Source: CALZJC01 sp041574955
GTDB lineage: Bacteria; Acidobacteriota; Thermoanaerobaculia; Multivoradales; JAHEKO01
Length of the DNA: 27,061 nt
Assembly (NCBI GenBank): GCA_041574955.1
Contig: JBFGNS010000042.1
Location: 1-27,061, forward strand
Direction of reading: 5' to 3'
Every line of letters begins with the position of its first letter. Position 1 is the first letter of the stretch. Made by a program: the position numbers and the translations under genes. Below, one piece after another: positions 1 through 13,504 of the stretch. Under the pieces are notes generated by a model that was given only the letters and a program-made list of their open reading frames with translations, ran no database searches and had not been told where the DNA came from.

Positions 1-152
1 GAGATGAAGAGCCTGCTCATTGGCCCAGCCTCGGCGGCTGCCGGCCTTGAATGGGCCGCACCGAACCGTGAGCGCGCGTCATCGGGACGTACGCGAGAGC
101 TGCACCATGAGCGGGCCTTCGCATCGCAACCTGCAGTCCATCCCCGAGGCTC

Positions 153-170
153 TGTCAGAGACTTCTGACA
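153..170. repeat. Perfect inverted repeat TGTCAGA-N4-TCTGACA
   Basis: Arms TGTCAGA (153-159) and TCTGACA (164-170) are exact reverse complements around a 4-base spacer GACT. It lies in non-coding DNA and is less GC-rich than its surroundings, so it stands out. It could be a protein-binding site (dimeric regulator) or a small hairpin. No T-run follows on either strand, which argues against a simple intrinsic terminator. Confidence 0.5.
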
Positions 171-258
171 AGCATCCTACCCGCTCTCGCCGAACAGAGG
201 CCAACCGCTCCCAACGCGACCACGAGCCCGCATCCCGGAGCAGCTGGCCAAGGGTTGC

Positions 259-274
259 CGTCCGATGGCGGACG
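259..274 (-). terminator. Terminator-like hairpin after the ferritin-like gene
   Basis: Six-base perfect stem (CGTCCG at 259-264, CGGACG at 269-274) with a 4-base loop, 15 bases past the stop codon of the minus-strand ferritin-like gene. No U-run follows, so this is only a weak candidate for a terminator or an mRNA 3' end stabiliser. Confidence 0.3.
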
Positions 275-288
275 CTCCAAACCCCTGC

Positions 289-714
289 CTAGACCGGCCA
301 GTCGCGCAGGATGCGCTCGGTCTCCTCGGAGTGCCCGGACTCGTCGCGCACCATGTCCTCGAGCTGGACCGCCAGCCCCTTGTCGCCGAACGCTTCGGCC
401 TCCTTGGCGCGGGTCGAATAGTCGATCACCGCCTGGCGCTCGGCCGCCAGCACCGCCTCGAGCATCTCGCGGTTGGTCTTGGCCGGCGGCACCGGCCGCG
501 GCGTGGTGGCGGGCTCGCCGCCGAGCGCCACCACCTTGTTGGCCAGGTACTGCGCGTGCAGCTGCTCGTCGGCCACCTCCTCGAGGAAGAACGCCGACAG
601 CTGCGGCCGGTACGGTCCGGTGACCTTGGCCGCGTAGGTGACGTACTGGATGATCGCGCTCAGCTCGCCGGCCAGGTCTTCGTTCAGGTTGGCGATGAGT
701 GTCTCTTTGTCCAT
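289..714 (-). CDS. Bacterioferritin-like diiron protein (non-haem)
   Basis: A 141-residue four-helix ferritin-like protein, predicted to oxidise Fe(II) at a dinuclear centre in the cytoplasm and to store or detoxify iron. The ligands can be read directly: Glu17, Glu50-x-x-His53, Glu92 and Glu125-x-x-His128. This is the same set and nearly the same spacing as the E. coli bacterioferritin ferroxidase centre (Glu18, Glu51, His54, Glu94, Glu127, His130). The residue matching the haem-ligand Met52 is Gln51, so haem binding is not expected. It is slightly shorter than Bfr (about 158). The start is supported by GGAGGG six bases before the ATG. It lies 124 bases downstream of the sigma54-type response regulator on the same strand and could be co-transcribed or have its own promoter; no promoter was recognised. 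A Dps-like/DpsL protein is the alternative. Confidence 0.87.
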   Translation of the reverse strand: MDKETLIANLNEDLAGELSAIIQYVTYAAKVTGPYRPQLSAFFLEEVADEQLHAQYLANKVVALGGEPATTPRPVPPAKTNREMLEAVLAAERQAVIDYSTRAKEAEAFGDKGLAVQLEDMVRDESGHSEETERILRDWPV

Positions 715-838
715 GTAGCTCCCTCCACTATTGGTCTGGGTTTCGGATGTCGTGGGTCGATGGGTTGGCTGGCGGTGCGGCGCGGTCGGCCCGGTGCGAT
801 CGGCAGCCGGCGCACAGGCGCGGCCCGGGCGCGGCCCC

Positions 839-2517
<1,679 letters not shown>

Positions 2518-2521
<4 letters not shown>

Positions 2522-4503
2522 CCGGCCGCCGTCCTGGGGTCGTAGGTCACCGCCAGCTCGGTGCCCTCGCCGGTGGTGCGCTCGAGCTCGCCGCCGAGCT
2601 GACGCGCCAGGGCCGCCACCAGCCGCAGGCCGAGGGTGTCGGCGGTCGCCGGGTCGACCTCGGCCGGCAGGCCGACGCCGTCGTCCGCGACGCTCAGGCG
2701 GTGCCGGCCGTTGGCCGCCGTGAAGCGCACTGCGACCGTGCCCTGCCGGCCGGGGAAGGCGTGCTCGACGGCGTTGGCCACCAGCTCGGTGACGATCAGA
2801 CCGCACGGTATGGCGCAGTCGAGGCTCATCGGCTCCGGATCCACCTCGAGCACGGTGCGCACCGACTGGCCGGCTCCGCCGTAGGAGCGCACCACGTGGT
2901 GCACCAGCCGCTCGAGGTACTCGGCGAAGTCGATGCGGGTCAGGTCGTCCGAGCGGTAGAGCAGCTCGTGGATCAGGGCCATCGAGCGGATCCGGTTCTG
3001 GCTCTCGCGGAAGCGGCGCTCGGTGTCGGCGGGAGCGGCGTCGCCCTCCTGAAGGTTGAGCAGGCTGGAGATGATCTGCAGGTTGTTCTTGACCCGGTGG
3101 TGTACCTCCTTGAGGAGCTCTTCCTTCTCGGCCAGCGACCGGCGCAGGTCGGTCTCGGCCTGGCGGCGCTCCGAGACGTTCTGGGCGACCCGCACCACGC
3201 CCTCCAGCCGACCGGCATCGTCGCGCAGCACCGAGGTGGAGACGGCCACCGGCAGCCGCCGCCCGTCGGCGGTGAGCAGGCTGGTCTCGACCGGACCCGG
3301 CGGCGACCCGTCGCCGGCATCGCTGACGGCGTCGCCGGTCTCCTCCACCAGCTCGCCGAACCGCCTTCCGAGCAGCTCGTCCTCGGTGTAGCCTAGCTCC
3401 TCCACCGCCACCCGGTTGACCAGGCTGAGGCGGTCGTCGGCGTCGGAGACCAGCACCATCTCGCGCATCGACTGGAGGATCTTGTCGAGAAAGGCGCGCG
3501 ACACCGTGCTCTCCCTCAGGTCGCCGACCATGCGCCGGAAGCTCTCGGCCAGAACGCCGATCTCGGTGCCCGAGCGAACCTCGATCGGCGTCTCGAGATC
3601 GCCCTTGCCGACGCGGTGGGCGGCCTCGCTGAGGCGGCCGAGCGGATGCGAGATCCAGCGCGCCAGGACCAGCCCGAGCAGGATGGCGCCGGCCAGCGCC
3701 ACCCCCGCCAGGGCACGGTTGCGGCGGTTGCCGGCGCTCAGCGCCGCCTCGATCTCGCCGGCATCGGCCGCCAGGCCGGACTTGGCCTCGTCCTCGTAGG
3801 CGCGGATCAGCGGCAGCATCTTCTGCCGGTATTGCGGCCGCAGCACGTCGTCGACGTGCTCGCGCACCTGCTCGGAGGGGTGGTAGCGGGCGAGGTGGAC
3901 GAAGCGGTCGATCTGGTTGCTGTAGACCTTGAACTCGCTCTCGATCGCGCGCAGGCTGTCGGACAGCCGGTTGAGCTCGCGCTCCGCCTCGGCCGAGTCG
4001 CCGTAGCGCCGCGCCAGCGCCGCGGCCGTGCGGGTGGCCTGCCAGCTCGAGTCCAGTTCGCGGGCGAACTCCTGCAGGCTGTCGCGGATCGCCGCGCGGT
4101 CGATGTCGCGTGCCGCGCCCCACTCCGACTCGTGGCTGGCCTCGACCTGCGCGCGGTAGCGCTCGGCGAGCAGCGCCTGGGCCGCCTGCTGGCTCGACTC
4201 GAGCGCCAGCCGCATGCCGGTGGCGGCGTTGACCTGCGCGATGCCGCCCTGCCTGAGCTCCTCGACCTGGTGGAGCACGCGCGCCGAGGTGCCGGCGAAC
4301 AGGAACGCCACCAGCCCAGCCAGCAGGGCGATGCCGACGAAGGCGAGAACCAGGATGAGGCCGAGGCGCACGGTCAGAGGGTCGCGGGGTTCAGCGGCGG
4401 CCGCGGCGGCGCGAGCCGCCGGCCGGCCGGCTTGTTCACTCCGGAGGGCGGCACGGGGGTGCCGGGGCCGCACGGAAGGGCAGCTCCGCCTCCATTCTCT
4501 CAC
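2518..4503 (-). CDS. Membrane sensor histidine kinase, HisKA_2 family
   Basis: Sensor kinase, 661 residues if read from the GTG at 4503. Order: TM1 (about 47-69), a long helical extracytoplasmic region (about 70-260), TM2 (about 262-281), HAMP, a PAS domain ending near 455, a HisKA_2 dimerisation helix with EVHHRVKNNLQ (His468/His469), and an HATPase_c domain with N-box ELVANAVEHAF and G1 motif DDGVGLP. The periplasmic part has the long-helix look of four-helix-bundle sensor domains; its ligand cannot be told. HisKA_2 kinases usually pair with response regulators of other classes, so a sigma54 activator partner is of note. The start is uncertain: residues 1-44 are Pro/Arg/Ala-rich and look non-coding, no ribosome site precedes 4503, and GTG at 4371 just before TM1 is an alternative. 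The gene sits 121 bases downstream of the copper operon on the same strand. Confidence 0.9.
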
Positions 4504-4560
4504 GCTGGGCGCGGTCAGGAGGCGTGGCAGGTGCGTCGGAGGTAAGGCCCGGTCGCTTGG

Positions 4561-4584
4561 CCGGCGGGGGCCCGGGGGCGCCGG
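4561..4584. terminator. GC-rich inverted repeat between copper operon and kinase
   Basis: CCGGCG (4561-4566) and CGCCGG (4579-4584) flank a 12-base G/C-only loop in the 121-base gap between the DUF2231 gene and the sensor kinase. It could slow or end transcription of the copper operon, but there is no T-run and the whole gap is extremely GC-rich, so chance is a real possibility. Confidence 0.2.
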
Positions 4585-4624
4585 AGGCAGCGCCCCACTC
4601 GCCCCCTCGCCGCCGCTCGGCCCC

Positions 4625-5707
4625 TCACCCCCCCAACGGCGTGATCGTCACCCGTGTGCACCGCACGCTGCCCGTTCCGTCGAAGAACAGCCCCACCCGG
4701 CCCGCTGGCGGCGGCGGGACGTGGCCGTGGGTGACGGTGCGCCCGTCCACCAGGCCCTTGAGGTGGCGGCCGGCGGACGAGACCGCGACGGTGACGCTGC
4801 CAGCCGGGCCCCAACCCTCGAGCCGACCCTGGGCGAGCTGGCTCGCCCGGCCGCCACGCACGTCCACCAGCTCGGCCGTGCCGTCGGAGCCCACCGCGAA
4901 GTGGGCCCGCTCCTCGAGCCCGCGCACGTGGTGCGCCACGCCGGCACGACCGGTGAAGCCGCCGAGATCGAGCTCGGCCTCGACCTGGACGTCGCCGAGC
5001 TCGGGCTCGAACAGCAACAGGGAAAAGCCCGAGACCTCGATCGCGACGCCGCCGCCGTCGAGCGCCGCCACCGTCGCACCGTCGGCGCCGTCGAGCGGCG
5101 CCAGCGCGTCGCCCGCGCCACCCACCGGCGCCCAGACCAGCGTTCCGTCAGCCCGCTCCACGAGACCAGTCGCCGTCTCGGGTGTCGCCGTCTCGAGCGT
5201 CGCCGCCTCGGCGGCGGGAGGCGACTCGGGCCGCGCTACGGCGAGCCCGTGCCGGTAGACCAGCGCGCCGCCCTGGTCGGCCGCCGCGAACACCAGCCAC
5301 ACTCCGTACAGCCCTACCGCCGCCAGCGCCGCCCGCACCGGCACCAGCCCCAGCCGCTCGGCCCGCCGGTCCCGCCAGCACAGGTAGAGCCGCACCGCCG
5401 CCAGCAAACCGAAGACGTACAGCACCAGGTGGCCGGCGTCGCTGTGCCGGCCGATCGCCGGCTGCACCGGCGGCGGCACGTCGAGCAGCGAGTCCGCTGC
5501 CCGCTCGCCGGCCCACACCGCCAGCGCCGCGCCCAGGGCGCCGAGCGCGTAGAGCGCGGCGGCCAGCCGCTCCCAGAACGGCTGCCGCCGCCACGCCAGG
5601 CCGACGAGGTCGAAGACCACCGCCAGCGGCAGCAACGCAACCGGAAAGTGCACCACCGCCGGGTGGAGGTTGGGCAGGGCCGTGTAGCTGCTCAGCAGCT
5701 CGTCCAT
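4625..5707 (-). CDS. DUF2231 membrane protein with C-terminal LamG-like domain
   Basis: A 360-residue protein in two halves. The N-terminal part (about 1-165) is a multi-pass membrane domain of the DUF2231 type, with His-rich motifs NLHPAVVHFPVALL near the start and HSDAGH before a later helix. The C-terminal part (about 195-360) has no membrane segments and reads as a beta-rich jelly-roll of the LamG/DUF1080 (concanavalin-like) type, with phrases such as VEAELDLGGFTGRAGVAHHV and GRVGLFFDGTG. Its side of the membrane is not certain, though an exposed periplasmic domain is likely. DUF2231 has no firmly known biochemical role; conserved His residues suggest metal or haem contact. The start MDELLSS is preferred over an upstream in-frame ATG because AAAGGGG sits six bases before it. 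It is the last gene of the copper operon, 43 bases after the Cys-rich protein. Confidence 0.8.
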   Translation of the reverse strand: MDELLSSYTALPNLHPAVVHFPVALLPLAVVFDLVGLAWRRQPFWERLAAALYALGALGAALAVWAGERAADSLLDVPPPVQPAIGRHSDAGHLVLYVFGLLAAVRLYLCWRDRRAERLGLVPVRAALAAVGLYGVWLVFAAADQGGALVYRHGLAVARPESPPAAEAATLETATPETATGLVERADGTLVWAPVGGAGDALAPLDGADGATVAALDGGGVAIEVSGFSLLLFEPELGDVQVEAELDLGGFTGRAGVAHHVRGLEERAHFAVGSDGTAELVDVRGGRASQLAQGRLEGWGPAGSVTVAVSSAGRHLKGLVDGRTVTHGHVPPPPAGRVGLFFDGTGSVRCTRVTITPLGG

Positions 5708-5750
5708 CGACAACCCCTTTCGCCCGGCAGCCCCGACGGCCGGTGCGCGA

Positions 5751-6215
5751 TCAAAAAACGACCTCGCCCTCTTGCATGCCGCCGCAGCCGTCCTGGTGGA
5801 ACGGGCGTCCACAGCGGCCGCGGTAGCAGGCGTCGCCGGCCGGCCGCGGGTTGGTGAACTCGAACCACTCCTTCACTTCCCGCCGCACCTGTGCGGCGTC
5901 CAGGCCGCGATCGGCGATCAGGTGCTTGGCCAGCCCCCACCAGGCACGCGCCTGGTTGCAGGTGCAGCAGCAGGTCAGAGCACTGCGGTCGCTGCAGCAA
6001 GGTGCAGGTAGAGCGGCGAGCGCCTTCTCGAACACCGCCTGCTGCTCGGCGGTCAGGACGATGTTCTTGTTGTAGCGGTGGAACTCGAGCGTCTGACGGC
6101 GGACGTCGCCGAACTCGATTCCGCCGTCCGCGCCGGCACGCGCTACGGCGAAGCCGGCGAGGGCAGCCGCCAGAGCCAGCGGCACCGTCCAGATTACGAA
6201 GGATGGTCGTCTCAT
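5751..6215 (-). CDS. Exported Cys-rich protein with CC...CCCxC cluster
   Basis: A 154-residue protein with an N-terminal signal/anchor segment (about 6-27). It then has a Cys cluster: Cys73-Cys74, Cys82-Cys83-Cys84-x-Cys86-Asn, followed by WWGLAKHLI, and a second group Cys130, Cys135, Cys144 with His140. Nine cysteines in a small exported protein next to a Cu(I) ATPase point to metal binding. The layout recalls the PCYCGC-motif family (DUF/PF13798-like), but the motif is not the same, so I do not assign it firmly. The start MRRPSF is chosen because GGAG stands eight bases before it; an in-frame upstream start gives 12 more residues with no better site. It lies 32 bases downstream of the ATPase and 43 upstream of the DUF2231 gene, in the same transcript. 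Likely a periplasmic copper chaperone or sequestering protein; function unproven. Confidence 0.78.
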   Translation of the reverse strand: MRRPSFVIWTVPLALAAALAGFAVARAGADGGIEFGDVRRQTLEFHRYNKNIVLTAEQQAVFEKALAALPAPCCSDRSALTCCCTCNQARAWWGLAKHLIADRGLDAAQVRREVKEWFEFTNPRPAGDACYRGRCGRPFHQDGCGGMQEGEVVF

Positions 6216-6247
6216 GGTCGTTTCTCCAAGCCGCGTCGGCAACAGGC

Positions 6248-8832
<2,585 letters not shown>

Positions 8833-8836
<4 letters not shown>

Positions 8837-11800
8837 GTCTGCTCTCCATTCTGGCCCGCCTGGTCGGCGGCGGGAAACAGCTCCGAGGGCTCGAGGCCTC
8901 GGCGGCGCCACAGGAAGTAGATCGCCGGATAGAACAGCAACTCGCCGAAGAACGAGGTGACGATGCCGCCGACCATCGGCGCCGCGATGCGACGCATGAC
9001 GTCCGAGCCGGTACCGGTGGCCCACAGGATCGGCACCAGGGCGAACAGCGTGGTCGCCACGGTCATCACCTTGGGGCGGATGCGTTGCACCGCGCCGTGG
9101 CTGACCGCCGCCGCCAGGTCGCTGTAGCGCGCCATGCGGCCCTCGCGGCGGGCGCGCTCCCAGGCCAGCTCGAGGTAGAGCAGCATCACCACGCCGGTCT
9201 CGGCGTCGAGGCCGGCGAGCGCGATCAGCCCCACCCATACCGCCACCGACCAGTTGTAGCCCAGCCAGTACACCAGCCAGACCGCGCCCACCAGCGAGAA
9301 CGGCACCGCCATCAGCACGATCGCGGTCTTGGTCAAAGAGCGCATGTTGTAGTAGAGGATCACCACGATCAGCAGCAGGGTGACAGGCACGATCACCATC
9401 AGCCGCGCCCGGGCGCGCTCCATGTACTCGTACTGGCCGGACCAGAAAACGGTGTAGCCGGCGGGCAGCGCCACCCGCTCGGCGACCTCGCGGCGCGCCC
9501 GCTCCACCCAGCTGCCGACGTCGACGCCGCGCAGATCGACGTAGACCCAGGCGTTGGGCCGCGAGTTCTCGGACTTGATCATCGGCGGTCCCTGACGCAG
9601 CTCGAGCCGCGTCAGCTGGCCGAGCGGCACCTGGGCGCCGCTGGGTGTGGCCACCAGGATCTGGGCGAGGGTGGCCGGCGAGTCGCGCAGCTCGCGCGGG
9701 TAGCGCACGTTGATCGGGTAGCGCTCCAGCCCCTCGACCGTCCAGCTGACGTTCATGCCGCCGACCGCCGACTGGATCACCTCCTGCACCTCGCCCACCG
9801 TCAGCCCGAACCGCGCCGCCGCCACCCGGTCGATCTCGAAGTCGAGGTAGGTGCCACCCATCACCCGCTCGGCGTAGGCCGAGGCGGTACCGGGCAGGCC
9901 GCGAACCACCGCCTCGATCTCCTTCGCCAGCCGCTCGAGCTCGACGAGGTCCGGCCCACCGACCTTGATCCCGACCGGCGTGCGGATGCCGGTGGAGAGC
10001 ATGTCGATGCGGGTCTTGATCGGCATGGTCCAGGCGTTGGTCAGCCCCGGGAAGCGGACCGCCCGGTCGAGCTCCTCGATCAGCCCCTCCTTGGTCAGCC
10101 CCGGCCGCCACTCGCTCGGGTCCTTGAGCAGGATGGTGGTCTCGATCATCGACAGCGGCGCCGGGTCGGTGGCGGTGTCGGCGCGGCCGACCTTGCCGAA
10201 CACCGCCTCCACCTCCGGGAAGGAGCGGATGATCTTGTCGGTCTGCTGCAGGATCTCGCGCGCCTTGGTCATCGAGATGCCCGGGAAGGTGGTCGGCATG
10301 TACAGCAGGTCGCCCTCCCACAGCGGCGGCATGAACTCGGAGCCGATGCGGCCGAGCGGAACCAGGGTCAGCAGCAGCACCAGGGTCATCACCACCAGCA
10401 CCAGCACCCGGCGGCGCAGCACCAGCCGCAGCACCGGGGTGTAGATCGAGCGCAGCAGGCGCGACACCGGATGGCGCTCCTCGCTGTGGATCCGCCCGCG
10501 CACGAACCAGTACATGAGCACCGGAATGAGCGTCACCGCCAGCAGCGACGAGGCCGCCATGGCGTAGGTCTTGGTGAAGGCGAGCGGCCGGAACAGCCGC
10601 CCCTCCTGGGCCTGGAGGGTGAACACCGGCAGGAACGACACGGTGATCACCAGGAGGGTGAAGAACAGCGTCGGCCCGACCTCCTGCGCCGAGCGCAGGA
10701 TGATCTCGAAGTGCGAGCGCTCGCCGCGCCACTCCTCGTAGTGCTTGTGGGCGTTCTCCACCATGATGATGGCGGCGTCCACCAGCACGCCGATCGAGAT
10801 GGCGATGCCGCCGAGCGACATGATGTTGGCGCCCAGCCCCTGCCAGCGCATGACGATGAACGCCAGCAGGATCGACAGCGGGATCGAGACGATGGCGACG
10901 AACGCCGAGCGCACGTGGAACAGGAAGACCAGGCAGACCAGCGAGACGACCAGGAACTCCTCGAGCAGGGTGTGCTTGAGCGTGTCGACCGAGCGCTCGA
11001 TGAGCCCCGAGCGGTCGTAGGCCACCGAGATCTCGACGTCGTCGGGCAGACCCTTCTCGAGCTCGGCCAGGCGCGCCTTGACCCGCTCGATGGTCGACAG
11101 GGTGTCGGCTCCCGAGCGCACGACCACGATGCCGCCGACGGTCTCGCCCTCGCCGTTCCAGTCTGCCAGGCCGCGTCGGATCTCGGGGCCGATACCGATG
11201 TTGGCGACGTCCTTGAGCAGTACCGGCACGCCGCCCGGGCCGCTCGCCAGCACCACGTTCTCGAGGTCACGGATCTCTTTGACGTAGCCCCGCCCGCGCA
11301 CCATGAACTCGCGCTCGGACATCTCGACGAGCCGGCCGCCGACCTCCAGGTTGGAGCTCTGGATCGCCCGCTTGACGCGCTCGAGCGCCAGCCCGTAGGC
11401 GCGCAGCCGCACCGGATCCACCTCCACCTGGTACTGGCGCACGAAGCCGCCGATCGAAGCCACCTCGGAGACGCCCTCGACCGAGGTGAGCCCGTACTTC
11501 AGATACCAGTCCTGATAGCTGCGCAGCTCGGCCAGCGAGCGCTCGGGCGAGTTGAGCACGTACATGAACGCCCAGCCGACCCCGGTGGCGTCGGGCCCCA
11601 GCTGGGGCGTCACGCCCTCCGGCAGCTGGCTGGCGAGGCCCGACAGGTACTCCAGCACCCGCGAACGCGCCCAGTACAGGTCGGTGCCGTCCTCGAACAG
11701 CACGTAGACGAACGACGAGCCGAAGAACGAGTAGCCGCGCACCACCTTGGCGTAGGGCACCGACAGCATCTTGGAGGTGATCGGGTAGGTGACCTGGTCC

Positions 11801-11985
11801 TCCACCACCTGCGGCGCCTGGCCGGGGTAGCGGGTAAAGACGATGACCTGGACGTCGGAGAGGTCCGGGATGGCGTCCAGCCGCATGTCGCGCACCGCCC
11901 AGAAGCCGCCCAGCGCGGCCAGCAGCAACGCCAGCCCGATCAGGAGCTGGTTGCGGAGCGACCATTCGATCAGCCGGTCGAGCAT
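8833..11985 (-). CDS. cusA: Heavy-metal efflux RND pump, CusA type
   Basis: A 1050-residue inner-membrane proton-driven exporter, the usual length for heavy-metal RND (HME) pumps. It begins MLDRLIEWSLRNQ, followed by TM1 and the family phrase DAIPDLSDVQVIV. The first large periplasmic loop, the TM2-TM6 block with GGIAISIGVLVDAAIIMVEN, and the second half with the TM8-TM12 block are all present. The periplasmic cleft has Met residues in RIDMLSTG, ERVMGGTYLDFEI and GGMNVSWTVEG, which by family memory match the three-Met copper/silver site of E. coli CusA. The start is set by GGAGAGGAG just upstream; an in-frame GTG-type extension of 25 residues looks spurious. It lies 13 bases after the adaptor gene and overlaps the ATPase gene by four bases. 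Substrate Cu(I)/Ag(I) is inferred from the Met residues and neighbours. Confidence 0.95.
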
Positions 11986-11998
11986 GCCGTCTCCTCTC

Positions 11999-13504
11999 CT
12001 AGTGGCCGGCGTGGGCGTCCTCGGCGGACGCCTCCGGAGCGGTCTCGCCCGCCGGCGCACCGGCCGCGGGCTGCCGCGAGATCATCTTCTGGATGGCCTC
12101 CTGCAGGTTGGCCTCGGAGTCGATCAGGAACTGTGCCGAGGTGACCACCAGCTCGCCCTCGGCCAGCCCGTCGAGCACCGCCACCCAACCCTCCCCGGCC
12201 TGGCCGAGCGTCACTTCGCGCGGCGCGAACCGGCCGCCCCCGAGGTCCACCACCACGACGTTGCGCTGCCCGGTCCTCAGCACCGCCAGCGCCGGCACCG
12301 CCAGCGCCTGGGGCACCGCCACCGGCGAGAACACCACGGTGGCGAACATCCCCGGTCGCAGCCGGCCGCCGGGGTTGGGCACCGCCAGCTTGACGCGCAG
12401 CGTGCGGGTCTTCTCCGAGAACTCCGGCTCGATGAACCGCACCGTGCCGCGGAAGGTCTCGCCGGGGAAGTAGGTGAAGCCGACCTCGGCCGGCGTGCCG
12501 GGCTCGATCCACGCCACCTGGTCCTCGAACACCTCGACCGACAGCCACAGCGTCGACAGGTCGGCGATGTGGAAGATCTCGGTGCCCGGCTGCACCGCCA
12601 TGCCCTCCAGGCCGTCGACCCGCCTCATGATCAGACCGCCGGCCGGTGCCACCACCTGCAGGGTGCGGAAGATCTCGCCGGTCTCCTCGAGCCGCGCAAT
12701 CTGCTCGGGTGCGATGTCCCAGTAGGTGAGCCTCGTGCGCGCCGCATCAACCAGGGCCTCGGCGCGGCGACGCGCCTCGGGCGCAGCCTCCGCCAGCCGG
12801 CGCGCGTAGTCGCGGGCCGACAGCAGCTCCTGCTCGGTCTGCACCAGCTCGGGCGAGTAGATCTCGAACAGTGGCTGCCCCCTGCGCACCGGCTCGCCGA
12901 CGTAGTTGGCGTACACCTTCTCCACCCAGCCCAAGTACTTGGTGGTGACCGTCACCATCCGCTCCTGGTCGTACTCCAGGTAGCCGACGGTGCGGATCGA
13001 ACGGCGCAGGTCCCGCAGCTCGGCCGGCTGGCTCTGCACGTTCATGTTCTGCACTACCACCGGGTCGATGGTCACCACCGTGCCGGCGCCGACCGCCGCC
13101 GCCGCCTGGTCGGCGTAGACCGGCACGTAGTCCATCCCCATCTCGTCCTTCATCGGCACCGACGAGATGATCGTCGGATCCATCGGGTTGCGGTAGAACA
13201 GCACCTCGCGCTCACCCTCTCCGACCGCCGGCAGCGCGTCGACCGGCACCAGGTCCATACCGCAGATCGGGCACTCACCCGGCCCGTGCTCGAGAACGTG
13301 GGGGTGCATCGGGCAGGTCCAGAGCTGCTCGCCGGCGGCGGCCTCGGGCGGCGTGGCCCTTCCTCCGCCGCCGCCCAGCCAGCCGTCCACCGGATGCAGG
13401 TTCCAGGGGTCGGCGAACAGGAACGCCGCCAGCAGCAGGCCGGCGGCCAGCCAACCCAGCCGGCCGGCCCAGACTCTCATCGCATCGCTTTGCGTTCGCT
13501 TCAT
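11999..13504 (-). CDS. cusB: Periplasmic adaptor (membrane fusion) protein, CusB type
   Basis: A 501-residue adaptor linking the RND pump to the outer-membrane channel. It has an N-terminal membrane segment (about 12-31), then a heavy-metal-binding unit TCPMHPH...CPICGMDL (Cys64, Cys78, Cys81) and a second, Cys-less unit of the same family ending in PMKDEMGMDYVPVY, typical of CusB proteins and rich in Met. The barrel-sandwich hybrid, helical hairpin (about 190-260), beta-barrel and membrane-proximal parts follow, and the C-terminus ends in EDAHAGH, a possible metal-binding tail. The ATG overlaps the stop of the TolC gene (ATGA) with AGGAG eight bases ahead. An in-frame ATG at codon 9 is a less likely start. 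The amino-terminal modules probably collect Cu(I) in the periplasm and hand it to the pump. Confidence 0.94.
   Translation of the reverse strand: MKRTQSDAMRVWAGRLGWLAAGLLLAAFLFADPWNLHPVDGWLGGGGGRATPPEAAAGEQLWTCPMHPHVLEHGPGECPICGMDLVPVDALPAVGEGEREVLFYRNPMDPTIISSVPMKDEMGMDYVPVYADQAAAAVGAGTVVTIDPVVVQNMNVQSQPAELRDLRRSIRTVGYLEYDQERMVTVTTKYLGWVEKVYANYVGEPVRRGQPLFEIYSPELVQTEQELLSARDYARRLAEAAPEARRRAEALVDAARTRLTYWDIAPEQIARLEETGEIFRTLQVVAPAGGLIMRRVDGLEGMAVQPGTEIFHIADLSTLWLSVEVFEDQVAWIEPGTPAEVGFTYFPGETFRGTVRFIEPEFSEKTRTLRVKLAVPNPGGRLRPGMFATVVFSPVAVPQALAVPALAVLRTGQRNVVVVDLGGGRFAPREVTLGQAGEGWVAVLDGLAEGELVVTSAQFLIDSEANLQEAIQKMISRQPAAGAPAGETAPEASAEDAHAGH

Larger units (their letters stand above)
1..288. other. 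Left-edge stretch without a supported gene
   Basis: No recognisable protein is encoded here. The only open frame of any length (20-292, plus) gives an Arg/Ser/Pro-rich sequence with no domain and runs into the 3' end of the ferritin-like gene on the other strand. Two perfect inverted repeats are present, at 153-170 and 259-274, described separately. The stretch is the downstream flank of the minus-strand ferritin-like gene. Confidence 0.6.

Noticed and set aside
20..292. 90-residue plus-strand open frame at the left edge
   Set aside because: No recognisable motif or ribosome site; composition fits chance.
8837..10732. N-terminal extension of the ATPase frame to 10732
   Set aside because: It is a shadow of the RND gene; the ATG at 8836 has a good ribosome site and begins the first YHS module.
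9085..12144. A 1019-residue plus-strand open frame across the RND gene
   Set aside because: Low-complexity His/Asp/Arg-rich antisense shadow.
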